This document shows, piece by piece, positions 33,995 to 42,409 of a stretch of 64,000 nt of DNA. Source of the stretch: Granulicella paludicola. GTDB taxonomy: Bacteria; Acidobacteriota; Terriglobia; Terriglobales; Acidobacteriaceae. Positions within the stretch are counted from its first letter, which is position 1. Each line of letters opens with the position of its first letter. The notes below the pieces were generated by a model. It saw only the letters and a program-made list of their open reading frames with translations, did not search any database and was not told where the DNA came from. Where the stretch lies: contig NZ_JAGSYC010000021.1 in assembly GCF_025685545.1 (NCBI RefSeq), positions 248,001 through 312,000 on the forward strand, written 5' to 3'. A program made the translations under genes and the position numbers.

Positions 33995-34959
33995 AGATCG
34001 CAACCTCACTCGCGGAACTCTCCAGCCTCTCCCAGCCCACAGTCGTCACCATCGGCAACTTCGACGGCGTGCATTGCGGCCACCGCATGGTTATCACCGC
34101 CCTGCGCGAGCGTGCCAAAGAGTTGAACGCACTCTCCGTTGCCGTCACCTTCGATCCCCACCCCGCGCACATCCTGCGCCCCGCATCCCGCCCGCTCCTC
34201 ATCACTCCCCTCGCGCAAAAGCTTGACCTGCTCGCCGCCACAGGCCTCGATCTCACCCTCGTCTTGCCGTTCACCGATGAGCTTCGCCACTGGTCAGCGC
34301 ACCACTTCGCCGCAACGGTCCTGCGCGATACCCTCCATGCCGCCGAGGTCCACGAAGGCGAGACCTTCCGCTTCGGCTTCGACGCCCAGGCCGACATCAA
34401 CAGTCTCACCAACCTCGGTGGCGAGCTGGGCTTCGCCGTCCGCGCCTGGCAGCCTCGCCTCCTGCGCGGAGGCCCCGTCTCCTCCTCGCGCATCCGCGCC
34501 GTCATCGCGGCCGGTCGTATGACTGAGGCCCGCGGCCTCCTCGGTCGCCCCTTCAGCGTCCACAGCACCCCGCACTCCGGCCGAGGCTACGGCACCAAAT
34601 ACGCCGTCCCCACCATCAACCTCGCGCCCTACACTGAGCTCCTGCCCGCACACGGCGTCTACATCACGACCTTGCGCGTGGGCACCGGCCCAAACTCACG
34701 CCTCTTCCACGGCGTCACCAACATCGGCAACCGCCCCACCTTTGGCGCCGACTCCTTCGCCGTCGAAACTCATCTGCTCGACTTCGAACCCATCGACCTC
34801 ACCGCAGAGACCCCCCTGGAGATGACCTTCCTGCACCACCTTCGCGCCGAGCAGAAGTTCGACTCTCCCGAACTCCTCCGCGCCCAAATCATGAAGGACG
34901 TAGGCAAGGCCAAACGCTACTTCGCTCTAGGCAAAGCTCTCCAATGCGTCACGCTCTAG
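33991..34959 (+). CDS. ribF: Bifunctional riboflavin kinase/FAD synthetase
   Basis: The 322-residue protein has the N-terminal FMN adenylyltransferase domain with VVTIGNFDGVHCGHRMVI, VTFDPHP and GGPVSSSRIRAVIAAG. The C-terminal riboflavin kinase domain has GRGYGTKYAVPTINL and HGVTNIGNRPTFGAD, with the T-x-N kinase motif intact (PTINL). It makes FMN and FAD from riboflavin. ATG overlaps the MBL hydrolase stop by 4 nt. Its end is 9 bp from the convergent PBP1A stop with no room for a classical terminator. Confidence 0.92.
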   Translation: MKIATSLAELSSLSQPTVVTIGNFDGVHCGHRMVITALRERAKELNALSVAVTFDPHPAHILRPASRPLLITPLAQKLDLLAATGLDLTLVLPFTDELRHWSAHHFAATVLRDTLHAAEVHEGETFRFGFDAQADINSLTNLGGELGFAVRAWQPRLLRGGPVSSSRIRAVIAAGRMTEARGLLGRPFSVHSTPHSGRGYGTKYAVPTINLAPYTELLPAHGVYITTLRVGTGPNSRLFHGVTNIGNRPTFGADSFAVETHLLDFEPIDLTAETPLEMTFLHHLRAEQKFDSPELLRAQIMKDVGKAKRYFALGKALQCVTL

Positions 34960-34968
34960 TTCGAGCCT

Positions 34969-37440
34969 TTACCTCTGAACAGACTTAGTCTTCGCGCTCC
35001 CGCGCGCCGGGTAGTTCGTTACCGAATCCAGCCTCACAGCCGAATCCTCATGCGGCGCATCATACGGCAGCGATAGAGGCTCTTTCTGAATCGAAGGCGG
35101 CGTCACAGGCTGCGCAGGCGTGCGCTTCTCATCGTCCGTATCTGGAGGCACCGGAGGATTGTCTTCCACAGCCGCCGGTGTTGGCTCAGCAGCAGGAGCC
35201 GCCACCGGCACCGACAGCTCCTTCTTCGGAGCATCCGGCCGCTCAAACTCCTCATTCGGGTGGTCCGCAATCGCCACCTTCATAAAGTCTATCCACATCG
35301 GCAGCGCGGCTTTGGCTCCGGTCTCTTTGTCTCCCAGCGACTGCCGGTTATCGAAGCCGATCCACGTTCCGCACGTCACCGAAGGCGAAAACCCGAGGAA
35401 CCAAGCGTCGGTGTAATTGTTCGTCGTGCCTGTCTTGCCACCAAACGGATGTTTCAATACCGCCGACGCCGCAGCCGTTCCATGCTGCGTCACCGCCTCC
35501 AGCAGCATCATCATCTCGCGCGCAATAAACACCGAGATCACCTCACGCACCTCGGGTGTTGTCTGGTGCATCGGCATCCCGTCGGCCTGTTCCACACGGC
35601 GAATGTAGTGCGGCGCAATGCGTATGCCATCGTTCGGAAACACGCTGTAAGCACCCACCTGCTCCGCCAGTGTGATGTCCGCCGAGCCGATCGCTACCGG
35701 CAGAAAGCTCGGGATATTGCTCGTCACACCAAACCGGTGCGCCACCTCGATCACCTTCGCGATGCCCACTTTGTCCGCTAGTCGCAGCGCCGGAATATTG
35801 CGCGACTCCGCAAACGCATCGATCAGCGTCATCGACCCCTTGTAATCCGCCTCATAGTTATGCGGCGAATACGGTCCACCCGGCGTAAAGAACGTCGTCG
35901 GCGCATCCATCACATGGTCATACGGCTTCATTCCCGCTTCCATCGCCGCCGTGTAGTCGTACGGCTTGAACGAGGAACCCACCTGTCGTTGCGCCTGCGT
36001 CGCGCGGTTGAACTGGCTCAGCGCGAAGTCCCGACCGCCCACCATCGCGACCACCTCGCCATTCGAGTTATCCAGCGCCATCATCGAAGCCTGCGCCCCC
36101 GAGTCCTGCTCCAGCACCACCTTCAGCGGAGCCCCCGAGATCACCTTCACATAGACCACATCCCCGACCGAAGCCAGCTCCGTCGCCTTCGGATGCTGCG
36201 TCCAGGCCCAGTCCGCTGGCGTCAACACCGTCGTCTGCGGACCCATGCGCAGCGTCAGCTTGCCCGGCGCCACATCCATCACCAGCGCGTGCAGATAGCC
36301 GCCTGGCCCAGTTTGCTGGTTCCAGTCCGGGTGGACGTAGCCTTCCAGCGTCTGCCCTTCAGCCAGAACGTTCTCCGCAGGCTTCTTCCACCCATGCCGA
36401 CGCTCGTAGGCCGCGGTGCCGTCCAGCACTGCCTTCTCCGCCGCATGTTGCAGCGTGAGGTCGAGCGTGGTGTACACCTTCAGCCCTGCGCCATGCACCG
36501 CTTCTGTGCCATACTCGCGCTCCAGCTGCCGACGCACCTCTTCAACGAAGTACGGTGCCTCCACATTCGCCGGTGCCTCCAGGTTCAATCCCAGTGGAGA
36601 AGCCTTCGCCTCCGCCCACTGGTCGGGAGTGATCTTGTGGTCACCCAGCATCTCGCTCAGAACCAGGTTCCGACGCCGCAGTGCCCGATCAGGAAAGCGC
36701 ACCGGCGAGTAATACTCTGGCCCCTTTGGCAGTCCCGCCAGCAGCGCCGCCTCCGGCAGCGTCAGGTCCTTCGCATGTTTGCTGAAGTAGTACTCGCTGC
36801 CTGCCTCAAACCCATACGACCCGCGCCCCAGGTAGATCTGGTTCGCATACAGCGTAAAGATCTGCTCCTTGGTAAAGTGCCGCTCGATCTCCAGCGTCAG
36901 CGCAATCTCCTGCAGCTTGCGTCCGTACGTCTTCTCGGCAGACAGAAACAGGTTTCTAGCCAGCTGCATCGTCAGCGTCGACGCACCCTGCACCTTGCCA
37001 TGCGTATGAATGTCCTCGTACGCGGCAGCGGCCATACGCACTACGTTCACACCACCGTTTGACTCGAAGTTCTTGTCCTCAATCGAAAGGATCGCCTCGC
37101 GCAACACCTGCGGAATGCCGTCGTACCCGACGACCACGCGCCGCTCCAGCGCGAACGATCCGAACGCCTTGCCGTGGATGTCGTAGAGCTCGGTCGTCGT
37201 GCTCGGACGATACCGTTCCAGCTCTTCCATCTGCGGCATGTTGATCGTAAAGACGAGAGCCAGCCCGATTGTCACGCCCAGCATGGCCGAAGCCGACAGC
37301 AGCAGCACCAGTGCAGCACGCTTCACCATCGGTCGGGCGCGCCGGTCCTCCCCTGGAAACAGGAACTGGCGCATGGCGGCCGCCATCGCCCGCCGCGAAG
37401 CCCGCGCGTCACGGCCACCCGTTCCCCTGTTTGGACTCAT
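34969..37440 (-). CDS. mrcA: Class A penicillin-binding protein (PBP1A-type)
   Basis: The 823-residue protein has a membrane anchor at about residues 42-66. The GT51 transglycosylase domain has AILSIEDKNFESNGGV (catalytic Glu), QGASTLTMQLARNLFLS and RKLQEIALTLEIERH. The transpeptidase domain has the motifs RQVGSSFKPY (S-x-x-K), SRN (AESRNIPALRL) and KTGTTNNYTDAWF. The tail is Pro/Ala-rich. It polymerises and cross-links peptidoglycan in the periplasm. ATG 37440 is used; an in-frame GTG nine bases upstream is possible. Confidence 0.92.
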   Translation of the reverse strand: MSPNRGTGGRDARASRRAMAAAMRQFLFPGEDRRARPMVKRAALVLLLSASAMLGVTIGLALVFTINMPQMEELERYRPSTTTELYDIHGKAFGSFALERRVVVGYDGIPQVLREAILSIEDKNFESNGGVNVVRMAAAAYEDIHTHGKVQGASTLTMQLARNLFLSAEKTYGRKLQEIALTLEIERHFTKEQIFTLYANQIYLGRGSYGFEAGSEYYFSKHAKDLTLPEAALLAGLPKGPEYYSPVRFPDRALRRRNLVLSEMLGDHKITPDQWAEAKASPLGLNLEAPANVEAPYFVEEVRRQLEREYGTEAVHGAGLKVYTTLDLTLQHAAEKAVLDGTAAYERRHGWKKPAENVLAEGQTLEGYVHPDWNQQTGPGGYLHALVMDVAPGKLTLRMGPQTTVLTPADWAWTQHPKATELASVGDVVYVKVISGAPLKVVLEQDSGAQASMMALDNSNGEVVAMVGGRDFALSQFNRATQAQRQVGSSFKPYDYTAAMEAGMKPYDHVMDAPTTFFTPGGPYSPHNYEADYKGSMTLIDAFAESRNIPALRLADKVGIAKVIEVAHRFGVTSNIPSFLPVAIGSADITLAEQVGAYSVFPNDGIRIAPHYIRRVEQADGMPMHQTTPEVREVISVFIAREMMMLLEAVTQHGTAAASAVLKHPFGGKTGTTNNYTDAWFLGFSPSVTCGTWIGFDNRQSLGDKETGAKAALPMWIDFMKVAIADHPNEEFERPDAPKKELSVPVAAPAAEPTPAAVEDNPPVPPDTDDEKRTPAQPVTPPSIQKEPLSLPYDAPHEDSAVRLDSVTNYPARGSAKTKSVQR

Positions 37441-37514
37441 ACTCGCCACAGTAGTCCAACCTTACTACGCAACACTGTGAAATCGCGCCTAGTGGTGCCG
37501 CCCCACAAAATCAA

Positions 37515-37540
37515 AGGCGGAGAGGAAATCCTCTCCGCCT
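37515..37540 (-). terminator. Rho-independent terminator after ctpA
   Basis: An 11-bp perfect stem AGGCGGAGAGG/CCTCTCCGCCT with a 4-nt loop is followed on the minus strand by TTTGATTTTG. It lies 19 bp past the ctpA stop. Confidence 0.8.
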
Positions 37541-37559
37541 CAACCTGCCCTTACGGAAA

Positions 37560-38786
37560 CTACGCGTTCTTCGCCTTCAGCATGTCGATCGCCTTCGTCA
37601 GCTGATCGTCCGGTACCGCCGACTTCTTCGGCGAGTTCTTCGTGGCTCCCGGTGTCTCGTCATCCGGAGTGCTCAGATCGTCCATCGCCGAAGCCACAAG
37701 CGTACCCGGCGTCACCGCATCGTCCTCATAGTGCTTGCCAGCCGGCGATCCGTACTTTGCGATCGACAGGATCACCGCGCTGCCATCAGCCAGATCAAAG
37801 GTCTTTTGCATCGAGCCTTCGCCGAAGGTCTTCTCACCAACCAGCTCGCCGCGCTTGTTGTCCTGGATCGCTCCAGCCACCAGCTCAGCCGGTCCAGAGG
37901 TTCCACGATTCACAAGAACGACCACCGGTGCCGTCCCATCCAGCACCTTCGAAGCATCTGCAGCAAATGTCTGCTTGGGGAACTTCTGCCCTTCCAGTGT
38001 CGCAATCGTTCCCGTCGGCACAAAGAAGTTTGCCAGTCGCACGGCCTCGGTCATATCGCCTGCAGCCACATCGCGCAGATCGAGCAGCACCTTCTTGTTG
38101 CCGGTCTTCTGGGCTGTCTTGATCTTCTCTTCCACCGCATCGACATGCTGCTTGTCCAGCACCACGGGCTTCAGGTACAGGATCGAAGAACCTTCATAAA
38201 ACGTCTCGCTCACCGCCGGCTCATCGACGATGACGCGGTTCAGCTTGATCTTTTCCGGCTCAGCCTTGCGCGGGCGGATTACTGCGATCTGCAGCTCACT
38301 TCCTGGAGCACCTTGTAGCAGGAGCTGGATCATCGCCAGCGAGATATCGCGCGTGTCTTTCGTGCCGATCGCCTCAATAATGTCGCCATCGCTAAGGTTG
38401 GCCTTGTCCGCCGGGCTGCCGGGTACGACCGAGATGATCGTGGCATATCCGAATCGCTTGGAGACGTTGATGCCTACCTGCGCCTTGCCACCCTTATCGT
38501 CCTTGTAAGCCTTGTAATCCGCAGGCGTCAGATAGCTCGAGTCTGCATCAAGCGATTCCAACAAACCGCGCAACGCGCCATTCGTTACGTCCGGGATATT
38601 GGGCACCGAAACGTAATCCGATTGAATGTGCTGCAGAACTTCGCCGTAGACATTGATCTGGCGGTAGGCGCCTTCCTGCTGGTCGCTGCCGGCTGCGCGC
38701 ACACCATATACATTCACGCCCAGAAACACGCCAACGATCAATGCAACCGAAACTGCTAAAAGGGACACCTTGAGGCTCTTTGGCAT
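37560..38786 (-). CDS. ctpA: C-terminal processing peptidase (S41)
   Basis: The 408-residue protein has an N-terminal signal anchor (VSLLAVSVALIVGVFLGV), a PDZ domain at about 100-190 (SVVPGSPADKANLSDGDII) and an S41 protease domain. In the last, VVVLVNRGTSGPAELVAGAI supplies the catalytic Ser and VGEKTFGEGSMQ the Lys. Ctp proteases trim or degrade periplasmic proteins such as peptidoglycan hydrolases, which fits its place beside PBP1A. The residue before the catalytic Ser region is T-S-G rather than the commoner S-A-S. It has its own terminator. Confidence 0.88.
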   Translation of the reverse strand: MPKSLKVSLLAVSVALIVGVFLGVNVYGVRAAGSDQQEGAYRQINVYGEVLQHIQSDYVSVPNIPDVTNGALRGLLESLDADSSYLTPADYKAYKDDKGGKAQVGINVSKRFGYATIISVVPGSPADKANLSDGDIIEAIGTKDTRDISLAMIQLLLQGAPGSELQIAVIRPRKAEPEKIKLNRVIVDEPAVSETFYEGSSILYLKPVVLDKQHVDAVEEKIKTAQKTGNKKVLLDLRDVAAGDMTEAVRLANFFVPTGTIATLEGQKFPKQTFAADASKVLDGTAPVVVLVNRGTSGPAELVAGAIQDNKRGELVGEKTFGEGSMQKTFDLADGSAVILSIAKYGSPAGKHYEDDAVTPGTLVASAMDDLSTPDDETPGATKNSPKKSAVPDDQLTKAIDMLKAKNA

Positions 38787-38944
38787 ACGTTGTGCTTCAC
38801 TCCACGGAACGTTCGAGATTAGTTGCGGCCATGAGCCGATTGCAGGTTAGACGCACCCAGCCGTCGGCCCGTTAGGCGCTTCGGCGGATTGTTACAAGAA
38901 TGATACTCTCATTCCAAACGCACTTGCGCGCACGCACTTTGAGC

Positions 38945-38980
38945 TTGCCATTCCGCAGCGCAGCGAAGGAATCTGCATTT
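38945..38980. repeat. Dispersed intergenic repeat, divergent copy upstream of tRNA region
   Basis: The sequence TTGCCATTCCG...CGCAGCGAAGGAATCTGC matches the family repeat (GTCATCCTGAGCG...AGCGAAGGATCTGC) with several changes. It lies in the gap between ctpA and the tRNA gene. The rest of 38787-39007 shows no other feature I can support. Confidence 0.55.
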
Positions 38981-39007
38981 GGAATTCGTACAAACAGTAG
39001 AGAGAAT

Positions 39008-39084
39008 TGGTGGCGGTGGACAGAATCGAACTGTCGACCTACGGGTTATGAGTCCGTCGCTCTAACCATCTGAGCTACACCGCC
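39008..39084 (-). tRNA. tRNA-Met (anticodon CAT)
   Basis: The minus strand folds as a complete cloverleaf: acceptor arms GGCGGTG (39084-39078) and CACCGCC (39018-39012), D-arm GCTCAGATGGTTAGAGC, anticodon loop CTCATAA and T-arm with GTTCGATTC. The discriminator A is followed by an encoded CCA (39010-39008). A paired G1:C72 excludes the initiator tRNA; an elongator Met is most likely, although a tRNA-Ile with lysidine-modified CAT cannot be excluded by eye. Confidence 0.92.
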
Positions 39085-39180
39085 GTGGGTGGGAAGCAAA
39101 CGACATCCAGCGGCCGGATGTTGCGACCGCGACATCAGCCGCTCTAACCATCATAAGTTTCATCCCACCGAAGGTCAACC

Positions 39181-39429
39181 GTGGTCATCGACGATCTCAT
39201 CTCGCAAACGCAAATCCACGCTCTGGCAGCGGCATTTCTGCCCGATTGCAGCACCGACGGCGACAGCGTCCTCTGCAAGCTTCCCAGCATTCTGCATCTG
39301 CTTTATGTCCTTGGAGCCGTTCTCGCTGTCATCCTCGTCATCGTCATCGCGTTCGCCATCCGTGCCTGGCAGGCAGGTCGCGACAACGAGGACATCCCGC
39401 CGGCCAAGTCAGAGCGTCGCCATGATTGA
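39181..39429 (+). CDS. 82-residue single-span membrane protein before kdsB
   Basis: The frame starts with GTG 39181 and overlaps kdsB by 8 nt. Residues 1-34 are soluble with two Cys (FLPDCSTDGDSVLCKL), followed by one membrane helix (LYVLGAVLAVILVIVIAFAI) and a charged tail ending SERRHD. Overlap with kdsB and C-ending codon use support it being real. No family is recognised. Confidence 0.6.
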   Translation: MVIDDLISQTQIHALAAAFLPDCSTDGDSVLCKLPSILHLLYVLGAVLAVILVIVIAFAIRAWQAGRDNEDIPPAKSERRHD

Positions 39430-40213
39430 TCCTCACCACCAGAGCACTGCCAACCCTGCGCTCGGCAGAGTCCTCGGCGTCATCCCCGCTCGTCTCGCCT
39501 CCACACGCCTTCCGCGCAAGGTCTTACGCCCACTCAACGGAGAGCCGCTGCTTGGCTGGGTCTACAAAGCTGCCCTCGCCTGCCCCGCGCTCGACGAACT
39601 CATCATCGCCACCGATTCCGACGAAGTGCAACAGCTTTGCCTCGAACGCAGCTGGCCGTCCATCCTCACCTCTCCCGAACTCCCCAGCGGCACCGACCGT
39701 CTCTACGAGGTCTCACGCTCCGTCCGCGCTGATATCTACGTCAACATCCAGGGAGACGAGCCGCTGCTGCATCCCGGACACATCACGGCGATCCTTGAAC
39801 CCTTCTCCAAGCCCCACGTAGACGTCAGCACCCTCAAGGTTCGCTGTACCCCGGCAAACATCTCCAATCCGAACGCGGTCAAAGTTGTCACCGCCGTCGA
39901 CGGTCGAGCGCTCTATTTCTCACGCGCCACCATCCCTTACGACCGCGACGCCAGCTTCTCCACCAAGCCAGGCGCAGCGAATTATTGGAAGCATCTGGGC
40001 CTCTACGCCTATCGCCATACCGCGCTGCAACGCTTCGCGGCCTTCCCGCCCAGCGAACTCGAACAGACCGAACGACTGGAACAGCTCCGCCTGCTCGAAA
40101 ACGGCCTGAGCCTCTACGTCGCCGAAACGCCCTACGACACCATCGGCGTCGACACAGAAGAAGATCTACTCCGTGTCGAACAGATTCTCAAAGAAGAAAC
40201 GCGCTACAAGTAA
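39422..40213 (+). CDS. kdsB: 3-deoxy-manno-octulosonate cytidylyltransferase
   Basis: The 263-residue protein carries the CMP-Kdo synthetase motifs VLGVIPARLASTRLPRKVL, LIIATDSDEV, LTSPELPSGTDRLYE, VNIQGDEPLL and KHLGLYAYRH. It activates Kdo with CTP for lipopolysaccharide inner core synthesis, so the organism makes Kdo-containing LPS. ATG 39422 overlaps the small membrane protein gene. Length matches the family (about 250). Confidence 0.93.
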   Translation: MIDPHHQSTANPALGRVLGVIPARLASTRLPRKVLRPLNGEPLLGWVYKAALACPALDELIIATDSDEVQQLCLERSWPSILTSPELPSGTDRLYEVSRSVRADIYVNIQGDEPLLHPGHITAILEPFSKPHVDVSTLKVRCTPANISNPNAVKVVTAVDGRALYFSRATIPYDRDASFSTKPGAANYWKHLGLYAYRHTALQRFAAFPPSELEQTERLEQLRLLENGLSLYVAETPYDTIGVDTEEDLLRVEQILKEETRYK

Positions 40214-40235
40214 GCGCGCTGCGTTCTCTTTAAAT

Positions 40236-40266
40236 TGTCATCCTGAGCGTAGCGAAGGACCTGCTT
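40236..40266 (+). repeat. Dispersed GTCATCCTGAGCG repeat after kdsB
   Basis: TGTCATCCTGAGCG then TAGCGAAGGACCTGCTT is a good copy of the intergenic family found also at 63403-63436 and in diverged form elsewhere in this window. It lies between the kdsB stop and the convergent HAD gene. Confidence 0.7.
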
Positions 40267-40287
40267 CCCGCTGGATTCACCCTCACC

Positions 40288-40938
40288 CTAAATCGCGTCG
40301 ATCGAAACCTTCAGCCCATCCTCGACCGCAACCGCAGTCACAGCCGCAAGCGAAGGCACAATCCAGCCCGCGCCCAGCGCGCGAAGCTCTTCTTCGGGCG
40401 TGGTCCCCAGCACGCCCACAACACGAGCTCCAGCCGCTACTCCAGCCTTCACACCACTCGGAGCATCCTCGAACACCAGACAGTCTTTTGGCGAAATCCC
40501 CAGCCGCGCAGCGCCCATCAGGTATGGCAACGGATCAGGCTTCCCGCGCTCCACCTTGTCGGCACTGATCAGGCGTTCTGGCTTCGGAAGCCCCGCAGCC
40601 CGCAGCCTCGCCTCCAGCAGCACATGCGTCGCCGAAGTCACGATCGCCCACCGCTCCAGCGGCAGCGACTCCAGCAGCGCCTTCGCGCCGGGCAGCGTCA
40701 CAATGTCATGGACATCGTTGATCTCCATCTCTTCGATCAACCGAAGTCCCTCGACCGGGTCCACCTGCGGCGCAAGCGAGCGCATCACATCGACAGCTCG
40801 GACGCCATGCGGAATCTCGTAATCATCCGGGACATCCACACCATAGTGCTTCGCCCACAGACGCCAGCAGCGGTTCACGCTGGCAATCGAGCTCACCAAC
40901 ACCCCGTCCATGTCGAACAACATTCCCGAAGCGATCAT
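40288..40938 (-). CDS. HAD-superfamily sugar phosphatase / beta-phosphoglucomutase-like
   Basis: The 216-residue protein has the HAD motifs: GMLFDMDGVLVSS (nucleophile Asp and general acid Asp), WAIVTSATH (Ser/Thr motif II), VERGKPDPLPYL (Lys motif III) and CLVFEDAPSGVKAG (acidic motif IV). The cap region and motif IV resemble sugar-phosphatases of the YfbT/GPP type. The ATG at 40938 is used; a GTG at 40953 that overlaps the phosphomannomutase stop would also couple the genes. It probably acts on a sugar phosphate from the neighbouring pathway. Confidence 0.85.
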   Translation of the reverse strand: MIASGMLFDMDGVLVSSIASVNRCWRLWAKHYGVDVPDDYEIPHGVRAVDVMRSLAPQVDPVEGLRLIEEMEINDVHDIVTLPGAKALLESLPLERWAIVTSATHVLLEARLRAAGLPKPERLISADKVERGKPDPLPYLMGAARLGISPKDCLVFEDAPSGVKAGVAAGARVVGVLGTTPEEELRALGAGWIVPSLAAVTAVAVEDGLKVSIDAI

Positions 40939-40952
40939 AGTCGTGACAGCCA

Positions 40953-42389
40953 CTACTTCGCACCCGCCATCACAAAGGCCTGCGCGGCCTTCAACACCAT
41001 CTCTACGCTCTCCTGCGAACAGCTCTCGCAGTACACGCGCAACAGAGGTTCGGTACCGCTCGCACGCAGCAACAGCCACGTCTCCGCCGCATTCGGCTTG
41101 CCCGCACACGCAGGGTTTTCAAGATAGAACTTGATCCCGTCAAGCGTCTCGATGCGCAGCACCTTCAGCCCGGCAATATCGCTTACACCCGCCCGCGCCC
41201 GCTCAATCGCCGAGTTTTTCAACTCGTCATTGATATGCATATCCACGCGACCATACTGGTGCTCGCCATACTCCGCCTGCAACGCCGCGACCAGCTCGCC
41301 GAGCGTCTTCTTCTCGTCGGCCATCACATTCGCCAGCAGCAGACTGTTAAGCAGACCATCGCGCTCCGGCAGATGCTTGCTGATACCCACACCACCCGAT
41401 TCCTCGCCGCCGATCAGGATCTCATGCTCCAGCATCAGGTCGCAGACGTACTTGAAGCCGATGCCATGCTCATGCAGCTTGCGGCCGTACTTCGCCGCAA
41501 TGCGGTCCAGCATCTTTGTCGTGTTGAACGCGCGCGTCACATCGCCGGGCCAGTCCTTGCGCGTCAGCAGCCACTGCAGCAGCACCGCAAAGATCTTGTG
41601 CGCGTCCACCACATTGCCATGCTCATCGACCGAGCCGATGCGGTCAGCATCGCCATCGGTAATCAAACCAGCAGCGCACTTCTCCTTCACCACCGCCTCG
41701 CGCGTTGCCGCGATGTGCGGCATGATCGGCTCAGGATTGATCCCCGGAAACGCCGGGTTCAGCTCGCTGCGAAACTCGACATATGGAATCCCCGCACGCT
41801 CGAAGATACCAGCCACATAGCCTTTGCCCGCGCCATACATCGTATCGATCAGAAAGCGGTAGCCCGAGGCCTTGATCGCCTTCAGATCAACAAACGCCTC
41901 GAGAGCTGCAATATACGGCGCCGAGAAATCGACCTCTTCAATCTCCGCAGGCGTAGCCGCTTTCGGCAGTTCCTTGCCGAGATACGTTTCTATCGACGCG
42001 ATGATCGAAGGCTTGCCCGACCCACCATAGCTCGCCTTGTACTTCACGCCATTCCACTCGGCAGGGTTATGACTCGATGTGATCATCACGCCGCCCGCAG
42101 CCTTGCGCCCGCGCACCGCGAAGCTTAACTCTGGAGTCGGAGTAATCTTGCTCGCCAGCGCAACCGGAATCCCCGCCTCCGCCATTACTTCTGCCACCAC
42201 GCGCGCAAACGACTTCGAGCCGAATCGCGTGTCGTACCCGATGCACACGCCCGCTTTCGCGTCCTCATGCGCCAGCACATAATGCGCAATCGCCCGCGCT
42301 GCTACCCGCACATTCGCATACGTAAAGTCGTCAGCGATAATACCGCGCCAACCGTCCGTTCCAAACTTTACCGCCGTCACTTCGTTCAT
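40953..42389 (-). CDS. Phosphoglucomutase/phosphomannomutase family protein
   Basis: The 478-residue protein has all four alpha-D-phosphohexomutase signatures: VKFGTDGWRGIIADDF, ITSSHNPAEWNGVKY (phosphoserine), LITDGDADRIG (metal loop), IGGEESGGVGI (sugar loop) and LLLRASGTEPLLRVY (phosphate loop). It interconverts hexose 1- and 6-phosphates. Its position 20 bp after manC suggests it supplies mannose-1-phosphate for GDP-mannose, although glucose specificity is possible. Confidence 0.88.
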   Translation of the reverse strand: MNEVTAVKFGTDGWRGIIADDFTYANVRVAARAIAHYVLAHEDAKAGVCIGYDTRFGSKSFARVVAEVMAEAGIPVALASKITPTPELSFAVRGRKAAGGVMITSSHNPAEWNGVKYKASYGGSGKPSIIASIETYLGKELPKAATPAEIEEVDFSAPYIAALEAFVDLKAIKASGYRFLIDTMYGAGKGYVAGIFERAGIPYVEFRSELNPAFPGINPEPIMPHIAATREAVVKEKCAAGLITDGDADRIGSVDEHGNVVDAHKIFAVLLQWLLTRKDWPGDVTRAFNTTKMLDRIAAKYGRKLHEHGIGFKYVCDLMLEHEILIGGEESGGVGISKHLPERDGLLNSLLLANVMADEKKTLGELVAALQAEYGEHQYGRVDMHINDELKNSAIERARAGVSDIAGLKVLRIETLDGIKFYLENPACAGKPNAAETWLLLRASGTEPLLRVYCESCSQESVEMVLKAAQAFVMAGAK

Positions 42390-42409
42390 AAATCTATCCC
42401 GTACCCAAC

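Noticed and set aside
39089-39421. Upstream extension of the kdsB frame
   Set aside because: The extension overlaps the small membrane protein gene and lacks conserved kdsB residues; ATG 39422 fits the family start.
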